From Desulfurivibrio alkaliphilus (GTDB taxonomy: Bacteria; Desulfobacterota; Desulfobulbia; Desulfobulbales; Desulfurivibrionaceae): a DNA stretch of 6,449 nt. A model generated the notes under the pieces. That model had not been told where the DNA came from. It saw only the letters and a program-made list of their open reading frames with translations, and made no database searches. Positions 1 through 5,471 of the stretch are shown here, in pieces (position 1 is the first letter of the stretch; each line of letters starts with the position of its first letter). Both the position numbers and the translations under genes were made by a program. The stretch lies in the NCBI GenBank assembly GCA_011048585.1, contig DSDS01000089.1, positions 1-6,449 of the forward strand, in the 5' to 3' direction.

Positions 1-1024
1 CCGGGGGATTGAGCCCGGTGATCAGGGCGTAGCCGATGATGGGAATGAGGGCCAGCAGCAGGGCGACTTTGCGAACCTGCAGGGTCAGCAGCAGCCGTGG
101 GGAGCGTTTGAGCAGCCACTCGACGGCGGCCACGCTCATCATGGCGATCAATCCCAGATGCATCCCCGAGATAGCCAGCAGATGCATGGCCCCGGCGGCC
201 TTGAAGGTTTCCAGGGTGGCCGGCGGGATTCCGCTGCGGTCACCAATCAACAGGGCCTTGAGCAGGGGCAGGGCCTGGTGTTCGGCCAGGTGTTGTTCCA
301 AATGGCCGTTGGCGGCATGGCGGAGCCGTTCGGGGAGATGACGCAGGCGGAAGGTTAGGGTTGGGGGTCGGGTTGGTTCCAGCCTGGCCACCTGGAGGGG
401 ATTGGCCACCCAGCCGCTGAGCCTGATCCCTTGGTGGGTTAAAAATTGGTGATAGTTAAAGGCGCCGGGCACCCGAAATGAGCGTATCGGCCCCACCCGA
501 GCCCGGACCAGCAGCAGCTCCCCCGGGCGGATATCCGCGGGCAGGCCGCCGTTGATAGTGATCTGGATCAGGCCGTGGGTCGGCTGGTTGCCCTCGGGGC
601 GGCGCAATTCTTCCACGGCCAGCACCAGCCGGGTGCGCCCTCCGCCGGGTCGGGGCAGTTGCCGTAAAACTCCCACCAACACCACATCATGGCTGGCGTC
701 GGTGACGCTCTGGCGGTCGGTCGGCAACAGGTTGTAGAGATGATTGGGCGAGGTGGGGGGAGTAAGGTGGGGTCGGGCCAGGTGGTAACCGGTACCCAAA
801 AAGAGTATCAGCAACAGCGAAAAAAAGAGGTGGGGGACTGGAGGTGATGCCTGCCGGCGGAGAAGCCAGCAAGCAGCTAGGGCCGCCGCCGGGGCCGTCG
901 ATGAGGCGAGCAGGGGTGGCACCGCGAGATAGCGGGCGACGGTAATCCCCGCCATCAGGGCCAGGGTTGCCGGGACAAAGAGGCCGGCGAAAATCCTCGG
1001 TTCCGGCCGCCGGGCCGCTGCCAT
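1..1024 (-). CDS. comEC: ComEC/Rec2 family DNA-uptake channel, N-terminal part (runs off left edge)
   Basis: ComEC forms the inner-membrane channel that carries single-stranded DNA into the cytoplasm during natural transformation. The reading frame is open from ATG 1024-1022 to the window edge (341 codons), so the C-terminal part of the gene lies outside. Visible in order: two or three hydrophobic helices at about residues 14-30, 44-54 and 65-82; a soluble OB-like stretch at about 95-215 that includes PGAFNYHQFLTHQGI, typical of the family; then GDRSGIP (261-267) and AGAMHLLAISGMHLGL (277-292), the hallmark start of the Competence domain; then more hydrophobic segments ending in YALITGLNP. 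The start follows the sigma-factor stop after one base (TAA-G-ATG). No good Shine-Dalgarno is seen, so translation is probably coupled to the upstream gene. The family call is firm. Whether the whole gene is intact cannot be judged here. Confidence 0.93.
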   Translation of the reverse strand, partial: MAAARRPEPRIFAGLFVPATLALMAGITVARYLAVPPLLASSTAPAAALAACWLLRRQASPPVPHLFFSLLLILFLGTGYHLARPHLTPPTSPNHLYNLLPTDRQSVTDASHDVVLVGVLRQLPRPGGGRTRLVLAVEELRRPEGNQPTHGLIQITINGGLPADIRPGELLLVRARVGPIRSFRVPGAFNYHQFLTHQGIRLSGWVANPLQVARLEPTRPPTLTFRLRHLPERLRHAANGHLEQHLAEHQALPLLKALLIGDRSGIPPATLETFKAAGAMHLLAISGMHLGLIAMMSVAAVEWLLKRSPRLLLTLQVRKVALLLALIPIIGYALITGLNPP

Positions 1025-1025
1025 C

Positions 1026-2357
1026 TTAATCGAGGAAGTTTTTCAGTTTTTCCCGGCGACTGGAATGCCGCAGGCGATTTAAGGCTTTCTTCTCGATCTG
1101 CCGGATGCGCTCCCGGGAGACATTGAAGCGTTTGCCGATCTCCTCCAGGGTGTACTCAGCGTCTTCGCCGATTCCGAAACGGAGGCGGATGATCTTCTCC
1201 TCCCGCTCGCTCAGGGTGGAAAGAATGCTGGTGACCCGCTCGGCCAACTGGTTGCCCTTGACCGCCTCGTAGGGGGAGATCGACTCCTGGTTTTCCAGGA
1301 AGTCGCCCAGGGTGGAGTCATCGTCCCCCACCGGGGTCTCCAAGGAGATCGGTTCGCGGGAGGCCTCGAAAATGGCCAGGATCTTCTCCATGGGCAGTCC
1401 GGTTTTTTCGGAGATCTCCACCGGGGTTGGTTCCCGCCCCAACTCCTTGAGCAGGGAGTAGAAGGCTTTGAAGAACTGGCTGCGCAGTTCGAGAAAGTGA
1501 ACCGGCAGGCGGATGGTCCGGGTTTTGTCGAGGATGGCCCGGGTGATCGCCTGGCGGATCCACCAGCTGGCATAGGTGCTGAACTTGTTGCCCTTGGTGT
1601 AGTCGAAACGGAAAACCGCCCGCATCAAGCCCAAGTTGCCCTCCTGGATCAGGTCGGCCAAGGTCAGACCCTGGTGCATGTAACGTTTGGCGATGCTGAC
1701 TACCAGCCGCAGGTTGGCCTTGATCATCACGTCCTTGGCCACCTCGATGGAGCGGGCATAAAGTTCAACTCGGCAATAGTTCTGCCGGAGCCGTTTTTTT
1801 TCCGGATACTGCTCGCAGATCTTGGTCAGGGTGCGGACCATGTAATTCAGGTGCTGTTTTTTGGGCTTGAGGGTCGGGTCGCGCTTTTCCCACAGATCAA
1901 GGCGCTCGGCCATCTGCTTCATCTCGGGCAGGCCGGAGCGGTCATTGCGGATGGCGTTGACGATGGCATTGAACCCTTCCCGGATGGTCTTGGAGTATTT
2001 TTCCTCCTCCTCGGGGGTCAGCAGGTCAAACTGGCCCATTTCGCGGAGGTAGGTGGTGGTGGTCTCTTCGGGCTCGGCCAGGTCGTCGCGGCCGGCCAGT
2101 TTGGCCGCCAGCGGCCCCTCCTCCTCCAGATCGACGGCGTCGTCCTTGTCATCCAGATGCTTGCCGCTGAGATCCTTCTTCTCCCCGTCCTTGTCGTGGG
2201 TGATTACTTCGATGTTGTTTTCCTGGAGGAAGTCGAATATTCCGTCGATGGCGTCCGAATCCTTGTCATCGGGAATCAGGTCGTTTAAAAAGGAGAGAGT
2301 GATGCAGCCGTCGTCCTTGCCGGCTTCGAGCAACCTTGATTTGATGTTGGCGGACAC
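1026..2357 (-). CDS. rpoD: RpoD-like sigma-70 factor of RNA polymerase
   Basis: This sigma-70 factor directs RNA polymerase to -35/-10 promoters. I chose GTG 2357-2355 (443 aa) because GGGAG lies 9 bases upstream and the protein then begins at SANIKSRLLEAG, where region 1.1 of E. coli sigma-70 begins. The frame also allows GTG 2432 (468 aa), but that start has no Shine-Dalgarno and the extra 25 residues resemble nothing in the family. In 443-aa numbering: region 1.1 at 2-55, an acidic linker, region 1.2 at 98-118 (YLREMGQFDLLTPEEE), region 2 at about 204-287 (DLIQEGNLGLM, FSTYASWWIRQAITR), region 3 at 288-365 with the extended -10 residues H287 and E290 kept, and region 4 at 374-443 with the HTH YTLEEIGKRFNVSRERIRQIE. 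It is shorter than E. coli RpoD (613 aa), mainly because the non-conserved insert between regions 1.2 and 2 is small. It could be the primary sigma factor or a second RpoD-like one. No dnaG is next to it. comEC follows after one base. Confidence 0.92.
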   Translation of the reverse strand: MSANIKSRLLEAGKDDGCITLSFLNDLIPDDKDSDAIDGIFDFLQENNIEVITHDKDGEKKDLSGKHLDDKDDAVDLEEEGPLAAKLAGRDDLAEPEETTTTYLREMGQFDLLTPEEEEKYSKTIREGFNAIVNAIRNDRSGLPEMKQMAERLDLWEKRDPTLKPKKQHLNYMVRTLTKICEQYPEKKRLRQNYCRVELYARSIEVAKDVMIKANLRLVVSIAKRYMHQGLTLADLIQEGNLGLMRAVFRFDYTKGNKFSTYASWWIRQAITRAILDKTRTIRLPVHFLELRSQFFKAFYSLLKELGREPTPVEISEKTGLPMEKILAIFEASREPISLETPVGDDDSTLGDFLENQESISPYEAVKGNQLAERVTSILSTLSEREEKIIRLRFGIGEDAEYTLEEIGKRFNVSRERIRQIEKKALNRLRHSSRREKLKNFLD

Positions 2358-2366
2358 GATGGTGAT

Positions 2367-2371
2367 CTCCC
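2367..2371 (-). promoter_or_regulatory. Ribosome-binding site deciding the sigma-factor start
   Basis: The minus strand reads GGGAG here, 9 bases before GTG 2357-2355. The upstream alternative GTG 2432-2430 is preceded by an AT-rich stretch without any purine-rich box. This, together with the position of region 1.1, favours the shorter 443-aa protein. Confidence 0.65.
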
Positions 2372-2399
2372 GATACTTAAAATGGTTTGAGGGCTGGGT

Positions 2400-2428
2400 G
2401 TTGTCCCCGCCCAGATTAAGCGTGTCAA
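2400..2428 (-). promoter_or_regulatory. Weak candidate promoter for the sigma-factor/comEC pair
   Basis: A perfect -35 hexamer TTGACA (2428-2423, minus strand) is followed after 17 bases by GACAAC (2405-2400), only 3 of 6 matches to TATAAT. The position suits the GTG 2357 start, giving a leader of roughly 35 bases, but would be too late for the GTG 2432 start. The -10 is poor, so this is only a candidate. Confidence 0.22.
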
Positions 2429-2444
2429 ACACGATACGTTAATG

Positions 2445-2473
2445 TTTATCAGGGCAAAGGGCAATAGTAAAAT
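2445..2473 (+). promoter_or_regulatory. Candidate promoter for malQ
   Basis: TTTATC (2445-2450) and TAAAAT (2468-2473; 5 of 6 to TATAAT) are separated by exactly 17 bases, in the AT-rich part of the divergent intergenic region. The -35 is weak (3 of 6). It would give a leader of about 110 bases before malQ. That leader contains a short perfect hairpin, CCGGG-TTTGG-CCCGG, at 2494-2508. Confidence 0.35.
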
Positions 2474-2573
2474 TTTCTGCAATTCGCTTTATTCCGGGTT
2501 TGGCCCGGCCGTCGCCAGGATAGAGGGCTGCTGTTTGGCTCGTAACGCCCGGCCTGCGGTTCCATTTTAGCAC

Positions 2574-2580
2574 AGGAGGA
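2574..2580 (+). promoter_or_regulatory. Ribosome-binding site of malQ
   Basis: AGGAGGA is a near-perfect Shine-Dalgarno lying 9 bases before GTG 2590. It fixes the non-ATG start of malQ, whose protein then begins right before the conserved GH77 N-terminus (SGILLHLSSLPSRFGIGDLG). Confidence 0.85.
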
Positions 2581-2589
2581 AGCCACAGC

Positions 2590-4137
2590 GTGATATTTTC
2601 CGCCCGGGGCAGTGGCATTTTGTTGCATCTCTCCTCATTGCCCAGTCGTTTCGGGATCGGCGACCTGGGTCCGGCCGCCAATACCTTTGTCGATCTGCTG
2701 GCGGAGGCCGGCCAGCAGTACTGGCAGTTTCTGCCCCTGTGTCCCACTAGTCGGGAGTTGGATAACTCCCCCTATATGGGGCTTTCGGCCTTTGCCGGCA
2801 ATCCTTTGCTGATCAGCCCGGAGTGTCTGGTCGAAGATGGGTTGTTGCCCTATGATCTACTCCATGAGGCGCCTCAGTTCTCCGAATATCTGGTCGCTTT
2901 CGACGAAGTGCTGCCCTGGAAGGAGGAGATCCTGGCCGCCGCCTTTGCCCACTTTACCGCCGACCATTCCCTGCGGGGCGAATATGAGCGATTTATTGCC
3001 GCGGAAAGCTGGCTTGACGATTACGCGCTCTTCGTGGCCCTGCATGAGGAGCAGCATGGCCTGCCCTGGTACTCCTGGCCGTCGGAGCTTGTCCGGCGGT
3101 TGTCGGGGGCGCTGGCCGCGGCTCGCCAGCGTCTGGCCGAGCGACTTGACTACCATCGCTTTGTTCAGTTTATCTTTTTTCGACAATGGGGGCGATTGCG
3201 CCGTTATGCCCAGGAGCGGGGAGTGCGATTAATTGGCGATCTCCCGATCTATCTGGCTCCGGACAGTGCCGAGGTCTGGGCCCGGCCCCAACTTTTCCTG
3301 CTGGACGATGAAACCATGCGTCCCACTTATGTGGCCGGAGTACCGCCCGATTACTTTAGTGATCGCGGCCAGCGCTGGGGTAACCCCCTCTTTCGCTGGG
3401 ATGGCGGTTCGGAGGTTCGGGCCGATCTTGAACAGTGGTGGGAGCAGCGGTTGCGACACCAATTCAGGTTGACCGATCTTGTTCGGATCGATCATTTTCG
3501 GGGTTTCGAGTCCTATTGGCGGGTTCCGGCCAGCGAACCCGACGCGGTGCGGGGAGAGTGGGTCAAGGGCCCGGGGCTGGATTTTTTCCGGCGCCTGGAA
3601 AAAGCCTTGGGGCCGCTGCCGATCATCGCCGAGGATTTGGGGCTGATTACTCCGGCGGTGGAGGAGTTGCGCGATGCCCTGGGCTTTCCGGGGATGAAGG
3701 TTTTGCAGTTTGCCTTCGATTCCGACGAGCAGAACAGTTATCTGCCCCATAATTACGTCGACCGCAACTGCGTGGTCTACACCGGGACCCATGACAATGA
3801 CACGGCGGTGGGCTGGTACTTCAGTGATCGCAGTGAGCCCGCGGCCAAGGAGCGCCTGTTGCGTTACGCCCGCAGCCGGGAAGGCAGTCCGATCCACTGG
3901 GATTTTGTCCGGATCGCCCTGGCCTCGGTGGCCGCCCTGGCGATCATCCCCCTGCAGGATCTGCTGGGGTTCGGCAGCGACTGCCGGATGAACATCCCCG
4001 GCACCGACCGGGGCAACTGGCGTTGGCGGGTGGCCCCCCGCTTTCTCGCAGCGGAGTTGATGGCCCGTTTACGCAACGAGACCGAATTCTACAACCGCTT
4101 GCCCCGGAAGGATCAAGCGACAACCGAGGAGGAATAG
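2590..4137 (+). CDS. malQ: 4-alpha-glucanotransferase (amylomaltase, GH77)
   Basis: MalQ moves alpha-1,4-glucan segments from one maltooligosaccharide to another, releasing glucose, in cytoplasmic maltodextrin or glycogen metabolism. The protein has 515 aa, the usual length for the short bacterial form (about 500). Seen in order: GILLHLSSLPSRFGIGDLG (9-27); QYWQFLPLCPTS (43-54); DLPIYLAPDSAEVW (217-230); the substrate-contacting '250s loop' VAGVPPDYFSDRGQRWGNP (248-266); the nucleophile Asp301 in RIDHFRG; the acid/base Glu348 in IIAEDLG; Asp402 in YTGTHDNDT, the third catalytic carboxylate; and QDLLGFG plus MNIPGT near the end. All catalytic residues are present, so it should be active. It starts with GTG behind AGGAGGA. 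The stop at 4135-4137 directly abuts the next ATG, so the two genes form a tight pair. No other glycogen or maltose gene is in the window. Confidence 0.97.
   Translation: MIFSARGSGILLHLSSLPSRFGIGDLGPAANTFVDLLAEAGQQYWQFLPLCPTSRELDNSPYMGLSAFAGNPLLISPECLVEDGLLPYDLLHEAPQFSEYLVAFDEVLPWKEEILAAAFAHFTADHSLRGEYERFIAAESWLDDYALFVALHEEQHGLPWYSWPSELVRRLSGALAAARQRLAERLDYHRFVQFIFFRQWGRLRRYAQERGVRLIGDLPIYLAPDSAEVWARPQLFLLDDETMRPTYVAGVPPDYFSDRGQRWGNPLFRWDGGSEVRADLEQWWEQRLRHQFRLTDLVRIDHFRGFESYWRVPASEPDAVRGEWVKGPGLDFFRRLEKALGPLPIIAEDLGLITPAVEELRDALGFPGMKVLQFAFDSDEQNSYLPHNYVDRNCVVYTGTHDNDTAVGWYFSDRSEPAAKERLLRYARSREGSPIHWDFVRIALASVAALAIIPLQDLLGFGSDCRMNIPGTDRGNWRWRVAPRFLAAELMARLRNETEFYNRLPRKDQATTEEE
4126..4133 (+). 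promoter_or_regulatory. Ribosome-binding site of the flavoprotein gene, inside the malQ tail
   Basis: GAGGAGGA encodes the last glutamates of MalQ and also serves as the Shine-Dalgarno for ATG 4138, about 5 bases away. The malQ stop TAG lies between the two, which points to translational coupling. Confidence 0.8.
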
Positions 4138-4731
4138 ATGGCCAAGGTCAAGGTGCTGGCCTTTAACGGCAGCCCCCGGGCGGGGGGGAATACCGCCACC
4201 ATGCTCGCGGCCCTGGCGGAGGGAGTGATGGTGGCCGGCGGCGAGATTGAAATTGTTCGGATCTGCGATCTGGCGATTCAGCCCTGTGTCGCCTGCGGCG
4301 GCTGTGACGAGACCGGAGAGTGCGTTCTGGTCGATGATATGACGCAGCTTTATGAGAAGATCATTGCCGCCGATCGGGTGGTACTGGCCTCCCCCATCTA
4401 TTTTTACGGAATCACCGCCCAAGCCAAGGCATTGGTGGATCGTACCCAGGCCCTCTGGAACCGTTGGCGTCTGCCGGGAGGACCGGGCCGGCGATCGGTC
4501 GATCCTGCCCGGCGCGGCTTGCTGCTGGCGGTGGCCGCCACCAGTGGCGCCAAGGTTTTCGATGGCGCGATTCTCACCAGCAAGTACGCCTTTGATGCCA
4601 TGGGGTTTGCCTATGGCGGCGAACTGCTGGTCCGCGGTCTGGAGCAGCGCCTGGATGCCGCCGCTCGCCCCGAGGTTTTGCGGGAGGCTGGGGAACACGG
4701 GCGAAAGCTGCTGGCGATATTATCAGCTTGA
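4138..4731 (+). CDS. Iron-sulfur flavoprotein-like NAD(P)H/FMN oxidoreductase (flavodoxin fold)
   Basis: This protein of 197 aa belongs to the NADPH-dependent FMN reductase/flavodoxin-like superfamily. The N-terminus has a beta strand followed by the FMN phosphate loop GSPRAGGNT (11-19), and SPIYFYGITAQAKALVDR (85-102) is the second signature of the family. Between them lies a compact cysteine cluster, Cys50, Cys53, Cys56 and Cys62 (C-x2-C-x2-C-x5-C). This matches the C-x2-C-x2-C-x4-7-C motif that binds [4Fe-4S] in Isf-type iron-sulfur flavoproteins of anaerobes. Such proteins pass electrons between ferredoxin-like carriers and small acceptors such as O2 or peroxide. The exact substrate here is unknown. 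It is cytoplasmic, with no signal peptide or membrane segment. The ATG immediately follows the malQ stop, so the gene is probably co-transcribed with malQ. The TGA stop overlaps the -35 box of the putative tRNA promoter. An Isf-like role is inferred from the motif only. Confidence 0.87.
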   Translation: MAKVKVLAFNGSPRAGGNTATMLAALAEGVMVAGGEIEIVRICDLAIQPCVACGGCDETGECVLVDDMTQLYEKIIAADRVVLASPIYFYGITAQAKALVDRTQALWNRWRLPGGPGRRSVDPARRGLLLAVAATSGAKVFDGAILTSKYAFDAMGFAYGGELLVRGLEQRLDAAARPEVLREAGEHGRKLLAILSA

Positions 4732-4756
4732 CCTTGGGTCGCACATAAGGTAGATA
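4728..4756 (+). promoter_or_regulatory. Candidate promoter of tRNA-Glu
   Basis: TTGACC (4728-4733, 5 of 6 to consensus) lies 17 bases before TAGATA (4751-4756, 3 of 6). Initiation would fall about 10-15 bases before the tRNA. The -35 overlaps the stop codon of the upstream gene. Read-through from malQ is the alternative. Confidence 0.4.
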
Positions 4757-4774
4757 GAACCCACGCTTTTGCAT

Positions 4775-4850
4775 GGCCCCTTCGTCTAGCGGTCTAGGAC
4801 GCTGGCCTCTCACGCCGGTAACACGGGTTCGAGTCCCGTAGGGGTCACCA
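4775..4850 (+). tRNA. tRNA-Glu (anticodon CTC)
   Basis: This 76-base tRNA folds completely by hand. The acceptor stem GGCCCCT pairs with AGGGGTC (one G-U pair). The D-arm spans 4784-4800. The anticodon stem CTGGC/GCCGG carries the loop CTCTCAC, with anticodon CTC at 4809-4811, which reads GAG (glutamate). The variable region is TAAC, and the T-arm is ACGGG-TTCGAGT-CCCGT. The discriminator is A, and the 3' CCA is encoded (4848-4850). GTCTAGCGGTCTAGGAC in the D-arm is typical of bacterial tRNA-Glu. It probably has its own promoter and ends at the strong hairpin 10 bases downstream. Confidence 0.98.
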
Positions 4851-4859
4851 AAAAACATC

Positions 4860-4897
4860 AAGGGATATTAAGAGCTCGCTCTTAATATCCCTTTTTT
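4860..4897 (+). terminator. Strong intrinsic terminator, probably bidirectional
   Basis: The two arms at 4860-4875 and 4878-4893 are perfect inverted repeats of 16 bases around a 2-base centre (in practice about 15 pairs with a CTCG loop). On the plus strand the stem runs straight into six Ts (4892-4897), ending tRNA-Glu transcription. On the minus strand it is followed by GATG and then six Ts (complement of 4850-4855), so it can also end the convergent receiver-domain gene, whose stop is at 4927. Confidence 0.93.
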
Positions 4898-4901
4898 GTG
4901 T

Positions 4902-4917
4902 GCGCCCGGCAGGGCGC
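4902..4917. repeat. Small GC hairpin downstream of the receiver-domain gene
   Basis: GCGCCC and GGGCGC form a perfect 6-bp stem around GGCA, 9 bases past the minus-strand stop. No T-run follows at once, so it is not a terminator by itself. It may protect the 3' end or may mean nothing. Confidence 0.35.
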
Positions 4918-4926
4918 GTGGTGCCA

Positions 4927-5433
4927 TTAAAGTCGGGCGCGTAGAACCTGCGTCATGGTCTGGGCCAAGCTGGTCAGGTCGTAGGGCTTCTGAAGGAAAG
5001 CGCGGGCGCCTCGTTGCATCACCTCCTCCAGCCGCTCATCCTGGCGGAAGCCTGAACTCATCACCACCAGAATATCGGGATTGATCTTTTGCAGTTCCAG
5101 AAAGGCTTCTCGCCCCGACATCACCGGCATGGCCATGTCGAGGAGTACCGCCCTGATTTCGGCTTGGTGCTGCCGGTAGACTTCCAGAGCCTCCAGGCCA
5201 TCGGCGGCGGTCAGCACTTGGTAGCCCAGGATTTTCAGGGCTTCCTCGGCCAGCTGGCGCACCACGGGGTCGTCGTCGACCACCAGAATCAAACCAGACC
5301 CTGACTCGATGGCCGGGATATCTTCCTTGGCGGCTTCCGCCTGGTCGGCCCGTTCCATCTGGGGCAGGTAAATAGAGAAGGTGCTGCTTTGACAAACTTC
5401 CGGCACTCTAGTCAAGCCGGCAACGGCTGTCAA
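4927..5433 (-). CDS. Receiver-domain protein, probable C-terminal fragment of a hybrid histidine kinase
   Basis: The 168-aa frame holds a complete response-regulator receiver domain (residues about 48-168). The acidic pocket is Asp53-55, the phospho-acceptor is Asp99 in LLDMAMPVMSG, the switch residue is Ser126 or Ser127 in VVMSSGF, and the conserved lysine is Lys149 in LQKPY. No output domain follows. Residues 17-24, STFSIYLP, are the last strand of a HATPase domain, normally found as GxGTxFxIYLP, and are followed by a linker of about 24 residues to the receiver. This is the layout of the C-terminal end of a hybrid kinase. No convincing start exists: TTG 5433 and ATG 5358 both lack a Shine-Dalgarno, and an in-frame TGA lies at 5457-5455. 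It therefore looks like a severed 3' part rather than a stand-alone regulator. The missing kinase half lies head to head on the plus strand. It ends just before the shared terminator. The domain call is firm; expression is doubtful. Confidence 0.85.
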   Translation of the reverse strand: MTAVAGLTRVPEVCQSSTFSIYLPQMERADQAEAAKEDIPAIESGSGLILVVDDDPVVRQLAEEALKILGYQVLTAADGLEALEVYRQHQAEIRAVLLDMAMPVMSGREAFLELQKINPDILVVMSSGFRQDERLEEVMQRGARAFLQKPYDLTSLAQTMTQVLRARL

Positions 5434-5471
5434 GCCAAGGCGCCGACCCGGCCGTCAGGCCCGTCAATTTG
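5389..5471. repeat. Junction DNA with direct repeats and a small hairpin between the kinase pieces
   Basis: GTCAAGCC occurs at 5411-5418 and again at 5429-5436, 18 bases apart. The related GTCAGGCCC (5454) and GTCAATTTGGCC (5463) follow. Inside the first repeat, AGCCG-GCAA-CGGCT (5415-5428) is a perfect 5-bp hairpin with a GNRA-type loop. CCGGC (5401-5405 region) and GCCGG (5416-5420) can also pair. The stretch lies exactly between the last recognisable kinase codons of the two head-to-head fragments and codes for nothing recognisable. Confidence 0.5.

Noticed and set aside
36..737. Several short plus-strand open frames at the left edge
   Set aside because: They are antisense to comEC, whose frame is uninterrupted and carries the HLLAISGMH motif.
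1497..2288. Long plus-strand open frame (263 codons) opposite the sigma factor
   Set aside because: It is the antisense shadow of a clearly conserved sigma-70 gene in high-GC DNA, with no family motif or ribosome-binding site.
3229..3897. Minus-strand open frame (222 codons) inside malQ
   Set aside because: It lies opposite the catalytic core of MalQ, and its protein has no recognisable domain.
4069..4698. Minus-strand open frame (209 codons) opposite the flavoprotein
   Set aside because: Shadow frame; the plus strand carries the FMN and cysteine motifs.
4775..4850. tRNA-Glu as the attachment site of an integrated element
   Set aside because: No integrase gene and no second copy of the tRNA 3' end is visible in the window, although the rearranged kinase next to it made this worth checking.
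5389..5417. TTGACA at 5389 as a promoter for the plus-strand kinase fragment
   Set aside because: Nothing like a -10 box occurs at 16-18 bases (TCAAGC at 17), and the fragment has no start signal.
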